Positions 41,789-50,634 of a DNA stretch of 64,000 bases are shown one piece after another. The stretch lies in NCBI RefSeq assembly GCF_021502675.1, contig NZ_JAKFHA010000001.1, forward strand, positions 724,688 through 788,687, given 5' to 3'. Source of the stretch: Yinghuangia soli (lineage in GTDB: Bacteria; Actinomycetota; Actinomycetes; Streptomycetales; Streptomycetaceae). Numbering within the stretch: the first letter of the stretch is position 1; the number at the start of each line of letters is the position of its first letter. Made by a program: the position numbers and the translations under genes. The notes under the pieces were generated by a model. It saw only the letters and a program-made list of their open reading frames with translations. It was not told the DNA's origin and made no database searches.

Positions 41789-42856
41789 ATGAACCCGATC
41801 GCCGCACTCGTCGCGTACCTCCTGTGGATGGTGTCCGCCGCGGTCGTCGCCGTCGTGCTGACGCGCCGCGGCAGGGTGACGCGTCCGGGCCCGACCCCGC
41901 CGGTCGAGCGCCTGGACCTGTATCTCGCGGCGTTCCTGGCCGGCGGGCCGGCCCGCGCCGCGGACGTCGCGATCCTGGCCATGCGGGCCACCGGCACGCT
42001 GCACATCGGCCGGGACGGCACGGTCACCGCGACCGGCCGCGGCCCGGCCGACCCGGTGGCGGCGGGCGTCCTCGAACCGGTCACCCGGGCCGGCGGGTCC
42101 GCACCGCTCAACGAGGTGCGGTACCGCGGCGCCCGGTCGGCGCAGGTGCAGGCACTCGGCGACCGGCTCGCCGGATACGGGCTGGTCCGGCCGCCGGGCA
42201 GCACGGCCGGGGTCCGGCAGGCCCGGCGCCTGATGGCCGCCACGGCGGTCATCAGCGTGGTGACGCTGTTCGTGCCGGGCACGCTGCCCGAGATCGGCCC
42301 GTTCCTGTTCTTCGTGGTCAACGCGCACCTGTGGGGCCTGGTGTTCGCGATCGCCCGGATCGTCGGGCTGTCGATGCGCACCAGGCGGCTCACGCCGCTC
42401 GGCGCTGCGTACGTCATGCGGTTCAGCCGCGACCCGCGGCTGCGACTGGCCCTGGGCGGCACGGCCGCGGGCGGCACCGGGCTGGGTGAGGTCGCGGTGT
42501 TCGGCATCAGCAGGCTCACCGACCCCGAACTGCTCGACATTTTCCGCCGCGGACGGCACGCGCCGGCGGACGCCACGGCCGCCGAGTTCGCGGCGGTCGC
42601 GTACAGCGGCTCGGACTCCTCAGGCGGTTCGGGCGGCTCCTGCGCCGCGAACCCGTCGTGGTGCGGCTCGGCGTCCTGCGCCGACACCGGGGTCCGGGGC
42701 GGCAGTTGCTCGGGGCCGACTTCGTCCTGGAACTGCGCGGGAGCGTCGTCCGGTTCCTCGTGCTCGTCCGGGTCGTCGTGCTCCTCGTCCTCGTGTTCGT
42801 CGTCCTCGTCCTCGTGTTCCTCGTCGTCCGGATCGTCCTGCGGGAGCAGCTCGTGA
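41789..42856 (+). CDS. TIGR04222-type membrane protein with ten-cysteine Ser/Cys tail
   Basis: A 355-residue protein. A first helix (about 5-25) precedes a soluble domain with the TIGR04222-like motif [36 protein letters not shown] hydrophobic hairpin (about 148-190) and [11 protein letters not shown] follow. From residue 272 the sequence turns into a Ser/Gly/Cys tail with Cys at 285, 292, 297, 307, 316, 325, 331, 336, 343 and 351. The tail ends in a TGA that overlaps the GTG of the DUF692 gene, so the frame is fixed by translational coupling. I infer that the tail is a substrate or metal-binding scaffold. The function of TIGR04222 proteins is not established to my knowledge. Confidence 0.82.
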   Translation: MNPIAALVAYLLWMVSAAVVAVVLTRRGRVTRPGPTPPVERLDLYLAAFLAGGPARAADVAILAMRATGTLHIGRDGTVTATGRGPADPVAAGVLEPVTRAGGSAPLNEVRYRGARSAQVQALGDRLAGYGLVRPPGSTAGVRQARRLMAATAVISVVTLFVPGTLPEIGPFLFFVVNAHLWGLVFAIARIVGLSMRTRRLTPLGAAYVMRFSRDPRLRLALGGTAAGGTGLGEVAVFGISRLTDPELLDIFRRGRHAPADATAAEFAAVAYSGSDSSGGSGGSCAANPSWCGSASCADTGVRGGSCSGPTSSWNCAGASSGSSCSSGSSCSSSSCSSSSSSCSSSSGSSCGSSS

Positions 42857-43749
42857 CCACCACCCCGAATCCCCCGACCGCGGCCGCCCTGGGCGGAGGC
42901 GGGTTCGGCGCGGTCGGCATCGGCTGGCGGCCGGAGATCGACCTGACCGTGGAGCGCCTCGCGGGCGTCGACTTCGTCGAGGTGATCGCCGAGAACGTGT
43001 GCGCCGACCACCGCGACCACCTGCCCGAGTCGCTGCGCGTGCTGCGGGCCCGCGGCACGGCCGTCGTCCCGCACGGCGTCTCGCTGGGCATCGGCGGCGC
43101 GGAACGCCCGGACCCGGCCCGGCTGGCCCGGCTCGCCACGGTGGCGACTGCACTGGAGGCGCCGCTGGTGAGCGAGCACCTGGCGTTCGTCCGGGCGGGC
43201 GGCATGGAGGCCGGGCACCTGCTGCCGATCCCGCGCACCCGGCAGACGCTGCGGGTGGTCGCGGAGAACATCCGGATCGCCCAGGACGCCCTGCCGGTAC
43301 CGCTCGCGCTGGAGAACCCGGCGACGCTGTTCGCCTGGCCGGACAACGAGCTCACCGAAGGCCAGTTCCTGGCCGAACTCGTCGAGGCGACCGGGGTCTC
43401 GCTGCTGATCGACGTCGCCAATCTGCACACCGAGCGCGTCAACCACGGCATCGACGTGGCCGCCGCGCTCGACGCGCTGCCGCTGGAGGCGGTGGCGTAC
43501 GTGCACGTCGCGGGCGGCATGATGCGCGACGGCGTCTGGCACGACACGCACGCGCACCCGGTGCCGGGCGAAGTCCTCGACATCCTGGGCATGCTGTGCG
43601 AGCGCACTTCTCCGCCCGGCGTGCTCCTGGAGCGCGACGCGGCCTTCCCGCCCGCCGACGAGCTGGAAGGCGAACTGGCGGCCATCCGCGGCATCTTGGA
43701 CCGCGCACTCCAAAGCCGGGCACCCCAGAAGAGCGGAGCCGCCCGATGA
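42853..43749 (+). CDS. DUF692 / MNIO (multinuclear non-heme iron oxidase) family enzyme
   Basis: A 298-residue TIM-barrel protein of the DUF692 family, the family of MbnB and TglH, which use two or three irons to oxidise Cys or other residues in peptides. Candidate ligands in family order are His74 ([10 protein letters not shown]), Glu108/His109 (SEHLAF), Glu154/Asn155 (ALENPA), Asp187/Asn190 (LIDVANLH), His218 (YVHVAGG), Asp231/His233 (HDTHAHP) and Glu260 (LLERD). The GTG start overlaps the preceding stop, and its own TGA overlaps the next ATG. An upstream in-frame extension would be hydrophobic but lies over the Cys-rich tail in another frame. The likely substrate is the tail of a neighbouring TIGR04222 protein. 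Confidence 0.88.
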   Translation: MTTTPNPPTAAALGGGGFGAVGIGWRPEIDLTVERLAGVDFVEVIAENVCADHRDHLPESLRVLRARGTAVVPHGVSLGIGGAERPDPARLARLATVATALEAPLVSEHLAFVRAGGMEAGHLLPIPRTRQTLRVVAENIRIAQDALPVPLALENPATLFAWPDNELTEGQFLAELVEATGVSLLIDVANLHTERVNHGIDVAAALDALPLEAVAYVHVAGGMMRDGVWHDTHAHPVPGEVLDILGMLCERTSPPGVLLERDAAFPPADELEGELAAIRGILDRALQSRAPQKSGAAR

Positions 43750-44282
43750 CCGCTCCCCCGGGCACCACGACCACCGAGGGCACCGAGGACACCGAGAGTT
43801 TGGGGAACCCCGAGAGCCCCGAGGGCCCCGAGGGCTCCGAGAGCGCCGCCACGGACGCCGACCGCGACGAACTCGCCCGGCAGCAGACCGCCTTGCTCGC
43901 CGCACTGGTGGCCGGCGGCACAGTCCCCGCCGGGTTCGACGCCGAGCGCATCCGCATCCAGACGATTGCCCTGGCCGCCAAGCGCCGCGAGGGCGTCCTG
44001 CGCGCCCTCCCCGAACTCGCGGAGGGCCTGGGCGAGCGCTGGCCGGGGGCCTTCATGGACTGGGCCTGCACCCACCCCAAGCCCGCGGAAGGCGGCAGCC
44101 GCGCCGACGCTGCAGCGTTCACGGAATACCTGCGAGCCCAGGGAACGCTGCCGCAGTCGGTCGAGGAAGCCCTCACGCCGGCGCCGCAACACCCTTTGCC
44201 GCGGCCGGGTTTCATGGCCCGCGTCCGCGCCGCCCTGGGCCGCCGGAGCACGGGCTGGGACGACAGCGACGACACGTACTGA
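43746..44282 (+). CDS. MNIO-associated partner protein (SCO6045-like)
   Basis: A 178-residue protein overlapping the DUF692 gene by ATGA. The first 40 residues are a disordered Thr/Glu/Gly/Pro stretch. The folded part, from [26 protein letters not shown] to the [18 protein letters not shown] region and an FTEYLRAQG helix, resembles what I remember as the SCO6045-like C-terminal domain found with DUF692 proteins. In methanobactin and related pathways a partner protein (such as MbnC) helps the MNIO enzyme bind its peptide, and this one could do the same. The C-terminal end is basic, then acidic. Confidence 0.75.
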   Translation: MTAPPGTTTTEGTEDTESLGNPESPEGPEGSESAATDADRDELARQQTALLAALVAGGTVPAGFDAERIRIQTIALAAKRREGVLRALPELAEGLGERWPGAFMDWACTHPKPAEGGSRADAAAFTEYLRAQGTLPQSVEEALTPAPQHPLPRPGFMARVRAALGRRSTGWDDSDDTY

Positions 44283-44354
44283 CCGCACTGCCGCACCGAC
44301 GCACCGACGCACCGACGCACGAGCCGATAGCGGAACGAACGGGGGCGGGGGCCC

Positions 44355-45224
44355 ATGTTCTTGGCAAGTCTCGCAGTGACGATCTCGACGGCGGCCCTGC
44401 TCGCCGTCGGCGCCGCCTTCCTGCCGCGCGCCCGGCGCGGCCCGGGGCCGTCCCGCGGCGGTGACCCGGACCGCGAACTCGACCTGTACGAGGTCGCGTT
44501 CCTGGCCGGCGGCCCGGGCCGTACGGCCTACACCGCGCTGGTCGGCCTGGTCGACACCGGCAAGCTCCACCTCACCCGCGATGGTCAACTGACAGTGCCC
44601 ACCGGCACCGCGCAGCTGCCGCCGGTGCCCGCCGCGGTACGCGCCGCCGCACTGACCGGCGGGCGCAACACCGCGGTGCCGATGCCCTTGGTCCGGACCA
44701 GGGGTGCGAAGTCCCGAGCGGTCGAGCAGACCGGCATGCGCCTGGCCGCGGACGGCCTGGCCGTACTGCCGGGGTACCGCCCGCGGCTCGCGGTCCGCTA
44801 CCTCGCGGCCTGCGCCTTCGCCCTGTCGGCAGGTGCGTTCGTGGTGCCGCTGATGGCCTTCCCGTTGCCGGTGGCACTCGCCGTCGCGGTGGCCGGGCTT
44901 GCCGGGTCGGCCGGGCTCTGGCACGGCGTGCACAGCCTGCAGGGCCGCACCCTTGCGGGCCGTGCGCGGCTCCGCCTGGCGGCCGACGACCCGCGGTTCG
45001 CCCCGGGCGGCCCGTACGGCTTGGCCGGGCAGGTCGCCCTGCACGGCCCGAAGGGGCTGCCGCCCGGCAGTGGGTTCACAGTCGGCGGCCGGCAGGCCAC
45101 CGCACGCGAAGCCGACGCGCTGCGCCGCAACGGCTCCCACGACTCGTGCGGCAGCCGGTCCGGCTGCGGCGGCGAGTACACGTCGTCGTTCGGCGGCCCG
45201 CACCACGACAGCTCCGGCCCCTGA
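44355..45224 (+). CDS. Second TIGR04222-type membrane protein with short Cys/Gly/His tail
   Basis: A 289-residue paralogue of the first gene in the operon: an N-terminal helix (about 4-24), the motif DLYEVAFLAGGPGRTAYTALVGLVDTGKLHLTRDG, a hydrophobic hairpin (about 148-188), and a C-terminal segment LRRNGSHDSCGSRSGCGGEY followed by a Ser/Gly/His end. It has only two tail cysteines against ten in the first copy. It starts 73 bp behind the partner gene, with GGGGGCGGGGG just upstream of the ATG. It may act as a second substrate or as the structural partner of the first protein. Confidence 0.8.
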   Translation: MFLASLAVTISTAALLAVGAAFLPRARRGPGPSRGGDPDRELDLYEVAFLAGGPGRTAYTALVGLVDTGKLHLTRDGQLTVPTGTAQLPPVPAAVRAAALTGGRNTAVPMPLVRTRGAKSRAVEQTGMRLAADGLAVLPGYRPRLAVRYLAACAFALSAGAFVVPLMAFPLPVALAVAVAGLAGSAGLWHGVHSLQGRTLAGRARLRLAADDPRFAPGGPYGLAGQVALHGPKGLPPGSGFTVGGRQATAREADALRRNGSHDSCGSRSGCGGEYTSSFGGPHHDSSGP

Positions 45225-45254
45225 GGGGCAACGGAAAACGCTTGGAGGTCAGGG

Positions 45255-45446
45255 ATGACCGCGCCCGACCCGGCAGGCGCGCCGGGCGACGACCTCGCCG
45301 AGAGTCCGCGGGTCAGGACAGCCGTCGGGCCACCGCCTCCGGGAGCGGGTAGACGCGTTCCGGCGGAAGCAGGCGCTTGGCCTGGTCGTCGCGGCCCGCG
45401 CGGACGAGTTCGGCGATGCGGTGGGTGCGGGCCGTCAGGTCGGTGA
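45255..45446 (+). pseudogene. Possible 5' remnant of a lost gene behind the MNIO operon
   Basis: GGAGG six bases before an ATG opens MTAPDPAGAPGDDLAESPR, which looks like a normal hydrophilic gene start. After 19 codons the frame runs antisense into the DUF4291 gene and becomes Arg/Gly-rich, ending at codon 64. I read it as a truncated gene start left by a deletion or rearrangement. It could also be a genuine 63-residue protein. Confidence 0.4.
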
Positions 45447-45870
45447 TGCCGGTCGTCCAGTCCTCGGCGAACTCCCTGATGCGGGGGCGCCCTACGCCGA
45501 TCTGGATGCTGTAGTGGTTCAGGGCCGCGCCGCGCAGGGAGCGTTCCGGGTCCCACTGCACGTGGACGTCCGCGGCGGCCAGCGCCCCCGGATCCCCGGT
45601 GGTCGGCACCGCGAGCGCGAGGGCCTGCTCCCAGCCGGCGCGGGTGATGCGGACCGCGAGGATGCGTTCCTGGCCGGGCTTGCGGCCCCAGTTGCTGCGC
45701 TTCATCAGCCACAGGTACGACGGCTTGATCCACGTCATCCGGCGGAACGAGAAGGGTGCGGCGAACTGCCCGGCGGCCAGGGCGGCGTCGGCGACGGCCG
45801 CCGGGTACGCCTGGTAGACGGTGATCGTGTCGGCGCCGAAGTCGGCGCGTATCTCGTGCATCGCGGGCAT
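45313..45870 (-). CDS. DUF4291 family protein
   Basis: A 185-residue protein of the DUF4291 family, function unknown. Recognisable patterns are [50 protein letters not shown] and [21 protein letters not shown]. It is soluble, with no signal. Two in-frame ATGs (45870 and 45861) are possible, and I took the first. It lies next to ogt on the same strand, 89 bp downstream. Confidence 0.87.
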   Translation of the reverse strand: MPAMHEIRADFGADTITVYQAYPAAVADAALAAGQFAAPFSFRRMTWIKPSYLWLMKRSNWGRKPGQERILAVRITRAGWEQALALAVPTTGDPGALAAADVHVQWDPERSLRGAALNHYSIQIGVGRPRIREFAEDWTTGITDLTARTHRIAELVRAGRDDQAKRLLPPERVYPLPEAVARRLS

Positions 45871-45959
45871 CCCCGCACCCTGGCAAAAGCGCGGGCCGCG
45901 CGGCGACCGCTTTTCGCGGGGCTGCGCGGCCGCACGGCCCCGCGAAGAGCGGTACGAGG

Positions 45960-46550
45960 TCAGAACAGCTGCGTGCCGCGCTCGTGGCCGAGCAGCCGCT
46001 GCTTCTTGTCCAGCCCGCCCGCGTAGCCGGTGAGTGCCCCGTTGGCGGCGATCACGCGGTGGCAGGGCACGATGATCGAGATCGGGTTGCGGCCGTTCGC
46101 CGCGCCCACCGCGCGCGACGCGGTCGGCGAGCCGAGCGAGGCGGCCATCGCGCCGTACGACGTGGTCCGGCCGTACGGGATCGTGGTCAACTCGCGCCAC
46201 ACCGAGCGCTGGAAGTCGGTGCCGCGCGGGGCGAGCCGCAGGTCGAACGCGCTGCGCTCGCCCGCGAAGTACTCGTCCAGCTGGGCGGCGACGGTGTCGA
46301 ACAGGGCGTCGTCGCGGCGCCAGTCGGCGCCGATCTCCGGCACGTACTTGGCGTCCGGGAGCATGAACAGCCCGGTCAGCGCCTCGCCGTCGCCGGTCAG
46401 CAGCAGTTCGCCGACCGGCGAGCCGACCACGGTGTAGCGCGGCGGCCCGGCCTGCGGAGCGGTGAACTCCATCGGCTCCCACCCGGATTCGGCGGCAGTG
46501 CCGGCCACGGTCAGCGGCAGTGCGTCCTGGACCAGGGTGTCGGTGCTCAT
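45960..46550 (-). CDS. ogt: Methylated-DNA--protein-cysteine methyltransferase
   Basis: A 196-residue O6-alkylguanine-DNA alkyltransferase, a suicide repair protein that takes the methyl group onto a Cys. The acceptor Cys163 lies in [13 protein letters not shown]. The DNA-binding helix [23 protein letters not shown] and the Asn hinge [10 protein letters not shown] are intact. GGAAGGG precedes the ATG. With the AidB-type gene at 3.7 kb it is the second alkylation-damage gene in the window, though the two are far apart. Confidence 0.93.
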   Translation of the reverse strand: MSTDTLVQDALPLTVAGTAAESGWEPMEFTAPQAGPPRYTVVGSPVGELLLTGDGEALTGLFMLPDAKYVPEIGADWRRDDALFDTVAAQLDEYFAGERSAFDLRLAPRGTDFQRSVWRELTTIPYGRTTSYGAMAASLGSPTASRAVGAANGRNPISIIVPCHRVIAANGALTGYAGGLDKKQRLLGHERGTQLF

Positions 46551-46680
46551 GGCGGCGGCCCTTCCTGTGCGGTTCGCGGGGGTTCGCGGTGTGCGCGGTC
46601 GCATCACGCAACCCGTACGCACCATGCTGCCTTCCCGGAAGGCCGAGGACCGGCGGTTTTCGGACCTGGCGATGGGCGGA

Positions 46681-46713
46681 CGGCGGGCCGCCCCGCACCG
46701 GGGCGGCCCGCCG
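46681..46713 (-). terminator. 14-bp perfect hairpin terminator behind hemQ
   Basis: Arms 46681-46694 and 46700-46713 are exact reverse complements with a 5-base loop, about 40 bp behind the hemQ stop and before ogt. Confidence 0.78.
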
Positions 46714-46754
46714 ATACGCACGTCAGGCGTCCGTCGGGTGTACGTCGGCCTGCG

Positions 46755-47513
46755 TCAGGCCAGGCCCGCCAGCAGCTCGCCGACCGGGCGGCGGCGGCCC
46801 GTGTAGAACGGGACCTCCTCGCGCACGTGGCGGCGCGTCTCGGAGCCGCGCAGGTGCCGCATGAGGTCGACGATGCGGTACAGCTCGTCGGCCTCGAAGG
46901 CCAGGATCCACTCGTAGTCGCCGAGCGCGAACGACGGCACGGTGTTGGCGCGCACGTCGGGGTAGCCGCGGGCCATCTGGCCGTGCTCGGCGAGCAGGCG
47001 GCGGCGCTCGGCGTCCTCCAGGAGGTACCACTCGTACGACCGGACGAACGGGTAGACCGCGACGTAGTTGCGCGGCGTCTCCTCGGCCAGGAACGCCGGG
47101 ATGTGGCTCTTGTTGAACTCGGCGGGGCGGTGCAGCGCCATGTTCGACCACACCGGCTCGAGCTCGCGGCCCAGCGCGGTGCGGCGGAACAGGTTGTACG
47201 CCTCCTGGAGTTCGTCGGAGGACTCCGCGTGCCACCAGATCATCACGTCGGCGTCGGCACGCAGCCCCGAGACGTCGTACGTGCCGCGGACCACCACGTC
47301 CTTGTCGAGCAGCTGCTCGAAGAGCGACTCGACCTCGATCGCGAGGGCCGCCCGGTCGTCGGGCAGCGGGCCGCGCAGCCGGAAGACCGACCACATGGTG
47401 TAGCGGATGACCGCGTTCAGGTCGCGGGCCTTGCGGCGCGGCGGCACCTGCTCGACGGCGGTCTGGGGAATGTCCGGGTCCTGCGTGGGGTCCTGCGTGG
47501 TGGCGTCAGTCAT
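46755..47513 (-). CDS. hemQ: Coproheme decarboxylase HemQ (chlorite dismutase-like)
   Basis: A 252-residue HemQ that decarboxylates Fe-coproporphyrin III to heme b with H2O2, the last step of the coproporphyrin-dependent pathway of Gram-positive bacteria. Family motifs include [50 protein letters not shown] and [14 protein letters not shown]. The 30 N-terminal residues are a flexible Asp/Thr/Gln/Pro stretch. Its start overlaps the end of hemY by 8 bp, so the two form an operon. Confidence 0.94.
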   Translation of the reverse strand: MTDATTQDPTQDPDIPQTAVEQVPPRRKARDLNAVIRYTMWSVFRLRGPLPDDRAALAIEVESLFEQLLDKDVVVRGTYDVSGLRADADVMIWWHAESSDELQEAYNLFRRTALGRELEPVWSNMALHRPAEFNKSHIPAFLAEETPRNYVAVYPFVRSYEWYLLEDAERRRLLAEHGQMARGYPDVRANTVPSFALGDYEWILAFEADELYRIVDLMRHLRGSETRRHVREEVPFYTGRRRPVGELLAGLA

Positions 47514-49035
47514 GGACCGATTGTCCCTCTTCCGCCCCGCGGACCCGCACGCCGGGGCGGGTGTCGCGGGCCGCGTCGGACAGCGCGGCCAGGACCCCGG
47601 CCGCGGCGCGGCGGCCGCTCGCGATGCAGGCCGGGATGCCGACGCCGTGGTAGGCCGCGCCGCACACCTCCAGACCGGGCAGCCGTTCCACGGCGTCCTC
47701 GACGCAGGCGACGCGCCCGAGGTGGCCGATCGCGTACTGCGGGAGGCCGCCGCCCCAGCGGGTGACGCGCGTCTCCAGCGGCGCCGCGGCGATGCCGACC
47801 GCGTCGTGCAGGTCGGCGAGCGAATCGGCGACCAGGTCGGCGTCGTCGCGCTGCAGCACGGCCTCTTCGCCGGCCCGGCCGAGCGAGGTGCGCAGCACGA
47901 AGGTGTCGGGTCCGGCCTGGTCGATCCAGCCCCACTTGTTGCTCGCGAAGGTGCTGGCCTTGATGCGGCGGCCGTCGACGGGCGGGACCAGGAATCCGCT
48001 GCCGGGCAGCGCATGTGCCAGGTCGGCGCGCCGGAAGGCCATGGTCACGATGGCCATGCCCGCGTACTCGATGGAGCCGAGTTCCACCGCGGCCACGTGC
48101 GAGTGCGGGGCCAGCAGGCGGGCGGCGGGGGCGGCCGGGACGGCGACGACGACCGCGTCGGCGTCGAGCAGCTCGGGGCTGCGGGTGTCGCCGACGACGA
48201 CCTGCCAGCCGTCCGGGGTGCGGTTCAGGGCGCGGACCGTGGCGCGGGTGCGGACCGTGCCACGGCCGCTCGCCTCGACGGCCTCGGCGGTGGCGAGGGG
48301 CAGCCGGCCGATGCCGCCGGCGATGCCGGTGAAGACCGGTCCTGCGGTGGCCGGATCGGGGGCGCGGTCGACCAGTTCGCGGACGCCGGCGAGCAGGGAG
48401 CCGCCGCCGCGGGCGACCGGTACGAGCTGCGGCACCGCGGCGGCCAGCGAGATGGCGTACGCGTCGCCCGCGTAGACGCCGCCGAGCAGCGGTTCCACGA
48501 GCCGGTCGACCACTTCGTGGCCGAGCCGCGCGGCGACGAACTTGCCGACCGTGACGTCGTCTTCGTACGGGTGCGGAGCGAGCGCGTGGTCCATCGGCAG
48601 CCGTGCGAGGCCGGCCGCGGAGAGCACCCCGGACGCGGCCAGCGAGGTCAGGTCGCCGGGTACGCCCATCACGTGGCCGCGCGGCATGGGCCGCAGCGCG
48701 CCGCGCGTCCACAGCGTCGCGGACGCGGTGGCGGGCGGCTGCAGTTCGGCGCCGAGGCCGACCGAGCGGGCGAGATCGGCGCCTTCGGGGCGGCGGGCGA
48801 GCATCGACTCGGCGCCCTCGTCGACCGGTACGCCGGCGATCTCGACCGCGGACAGCTTGCCGCCCACACGCGGCGAGCCCTCCAGCACGGTCACGCGGAC
48901 GCCGGGGCCGCCTTCCCGGCACAGCGCCTCGGCCGCGGCCAGTCCCGAGATGCCGCCTCCGATGACGACGACATGCCGTGTCCCAGGCACTGCGGATGAT
49001 CCGGAATGGGCCGGCTCGCCGGTGGTCGAACGCAT
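47506..49035 (-). CDS. hemY: Coproporphyrinogen III / protoporphyrinogen oxidase (HemY/CgoX)
   Basis: A 509-residue FAD-dependent oxidase that makes coproporphyrin III from its porphyrinogen in actinobacteria. The dinucleotide-binding motif [18 protein letters not shown] opens the protein. [41 protein letters not shown] and the C-terminal [19 protein letters not shown] are typical. It is the first gene of the hemY-hemQ operon. A 272-bp gap separates it from the divergent DUF4349 lipoprotein gene. Confidence 0.93.
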   Translation of the reverse strand: MRSTTGEPAHSGSSAVPGTRHVVVIGGGISGLAAAEALCREGGPGVRVTVLEGSPRVGGKLSAVEIAGVPVDEGAESMLARRPEGADLARSVGLGAELQPPATASATLWTRGALRPMPRGHVMGVPGDLTSLAASGVLSAAGLARLPMDHALAPHPYEDDVTVGKFVAARLGHEVVDRLVEPLLGGVYAGDAYAISLAAAVPQLVPVARGGGSLLAGVRELVDRAPDPATAGPVFTGIAGGIGRLPLATAEAVEASGRGTVRTRATVRALNRTPDGWQVVVGDTRSPELLDADAVVVAVPAAPAARLLAPHSHVAAVELGSIEYAGMAIVTMAFRRADLAHALPGSGFLVPPVDGRRIKASTFASNKWGWIDQAGPDTFVLRTSLGRAGEEAVLQRDDADLVADSLADLHDAVGIAAAPLETRVTRWGGGLPQYAIGHLGRVACVEDAVERLPGLEVCGAAYHGVGIPACIASGRRAAAGVLAALSDAARDTRPGVRVRGAEEGQSVHD

Positions 49036-49228
49036 GCAGCCACTGTCTCACGGCGGCTCGGCGGGCCCGGGGTGCGACCCGGCGGCCGCGGCGCCGCCGC
49101 CGGGTCGCTCACGGCCCCGATATCGGCGCAGGTCACGGGCGGTGCTCGGCCGGGTCACGGGCTGCCGTCGTTCCGGAAACGCCGGGCGGTCGATACGGAC
49201 ACGTTTACGTCGCGGTGCTCCCGTGGCC

Positions 49229-49254
49229 GGAACCGTTCGGAGAGGCTTCCCGTC
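49229..49254 (+). promoter_or_regulatory. Possible ECF (SigE-like) promoter for the DUF4349 lipoprotein gene
   Basis: GGAAC at 49229-49233 and CGTC at 49251-49254 are separated by 17 bases, close to the SigE-type pattern GGAAC-N16/17-CGTT. The DUF4349 start lies about 54 bp behind. Nothing else notable is seen in the rest of this gap. Confidence 0.35.
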
Positions 49255-49307
49255 ACATAGCCCTCCGGTACGCATCCGCGGCCGGACAACAGCCTTGGGG
49301 GGAGCGC

Positions 49308-50540
49308 ATGTTGAGGCGCAGAACAGCTGCCGCGACGGCGGCGGCGAGTCTGGTCCTGCTGCTCGGCGCGTGCAGCAGCGGCGACGACAAGAATTCGAGC
49401 GACTCGGGGGCCAGGGCCGGGGCCGGGGCCACGTATGGGGCTGCGGGTCCCGAGAAGCCGAACGCCGTGCCGCAGGGCACCGGCGCGGCGGCGCCGAAGG
49501 CGACGGGCGCGCCGGCACCGGAAGCGAGCGCGGGCAGCACCGGCGCCCCCGGCAACAAGCAGGCGGACCCGGCCGTGGTGCCGCGCCGGATGATCCTGGC
49601 CGCCGGGGTCGAACTGGAGGCCGACGACCCCGAGGTGGCGTCCGGCCACGCCCGCGCCACGGCGATCGGCATGGGCGGCATGGTGAGCGGCGAGCAGACC
49701 ACCCGCACGCCGCGCACGATCACGCATCCGGCCGACCCGGCGAAGGGCACGCCGGCCCGCACCGAGACGTTCTCGGTGATCAGTTCGCAGGTGACCCTGA
49801 AGGTGCCACCCGCGCAGTTCGATGCGGCGCTGGACCGGCTCTCCACGCTGGGCACGGTCCTCTCGCGCACGCGCACCGCGACCGACATCACCGAGCAGGT
49901 GATCGATGTGGAAAGCCGCATCGAGACCCAGCGCAAGAGCGTCGCGCGGGTCCGCGACCTGCTCGCCAAGGCCACGTCGCTCACCGAAATCGTGTCGATC
50001 GAGGCGGAGTTGACGCGGCGCGAGGCGGACCTCGAATCGCTCATGAAGCGGCAGCAGACGCTCATCGCGCAGTCCGACCTGGCGACCATCGTGCTCACCG
50101 TGAAGTCGCGTCCGGTCGCCGACCCGCCTCCGGCACCGCCGGCCGAGGCGAAGAAGGAGAAGAAGGACGAGGACGGCTTCGTCGAGTCGGTGTACGGCGC
50201 GCTGAAGGGCGGCTGGCACGCGTTCTACGAGACGGTCCGGATCATCCTCATCGTGCTGGCCGCGGTACTGCCGTTCGCCGTGCTGGGCGTCGTCCTGTGG
50301 CTGGTGCTGGGCCGGTTCGGCAAGCGGCCGACGGTCGCGCTGGGCCGGCGGTGGACCGAGCTCCGGCAGAGCCGCGAGGAAGAAGTCACGCCTTGGGCGA
50401 GCCGGCCGCGAGGCCCCGCCTCCGAGTCCGACCCTGCCCCTGGGCCCGACCCCGCCGAGCCCGACCCGGACCCCTACTCTGCGCCCGCGTACGAGGCGGA
50501 CGAGGACGACGGCTCCGGTCCCGGCCCCCGCTTCCCGTAA
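49308..50540 (+). CDS. DUF4349 domain lipoprotein
   Basis: A 410-residue envelope protein. The lipobox LLLGAC gives modified Cys22. A 75-residue Ala/Gly/Pro linker follows, then the DUF4349 domain (VELEADDPEVASGHARATAIGMGGMVSGEQT, FSVISSQVTLKVPPAQFDAALDRL, TDITEQVIDVESRI), with a coiled-coil-like helix RIETQRKSVARVRDLLAKATSLTE and VESVYGALKGGWHAFYETV. A single transmembrane helix (about 314-338) comes before an acidic Pro-rich cytoplasmic tail. The protein would thus be anchored twice. TTGGGGGGAG precedes the ATG. The function of DUF4349 proteins is unknown. Confidence 0.88.
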   Translation: MLRRRTAAATAAASLVLLLGACSSGDDKNSSDSGARAGAGATYGAAGPEKPNAVPQGTGAAAPKATGAPAPEASAGSTGAPGNKQADPAVVPRRMILAAGVELEADDPEVASGHARATAIGMGGMVSGEQTTRTPRTITHPADPAKGTPARTETFSVISSQVTLKVPPAQFDAALDRLSTLGTVLSRTRTATDITEQVIDVESRIETQRKSVARVRDLLAKATSLTEIVSIEAELTRREADLESLMKRQQTLIAQSDLATIVLTVKSRPVADPPPAPPAEAKKEKKDEDGFVESVYGALKGGWHAFYETVRIILIVLAAVLPFAVLGVVLWLVLGRFGKRPTVALGRRWTELRQSREEEVTPWASRPRGPASESDPAPGPDPAEPDPDPYSAPAYEADEDDGSGPGPRFP

Positions 50541-50578
50541 CCGCGTCGTCGGCCGCGCTGCGGACCGAGCAGGCCGAA

Positions 50579-50627
50579 ACGCGGAGCGCCCCGGACGGAT
50601 TCGAGATCCGTCCGGGGCGCTCCGCGT
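50579..50627. terminator. 22-bp perfect hairpin between convergent genes
   Basis: Arms 50579-50600 and 50606-50627 are exact reverse complements with a 5-base loop (tcgag). The hairpin lies between the ends of the DUF4349 gene and hemE and should terminate both. Confidence 0.88.
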
Positions 50628-50634
50628 ATGCCGG

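Noticed and set aside
42658..42852. Upstream in-frame extension that would give the DUF692 enzyme a hydrophobic N-terminal helix
   Set aside because: The Leu/Val-rich stretch is the shifted reading of the tcg/tcc/tgc codons of the Cys tail. The tail frame continues a well-supported protein and ends exactly at the GTG with a coupled stop, so the hydrophobic reading is a by-product.
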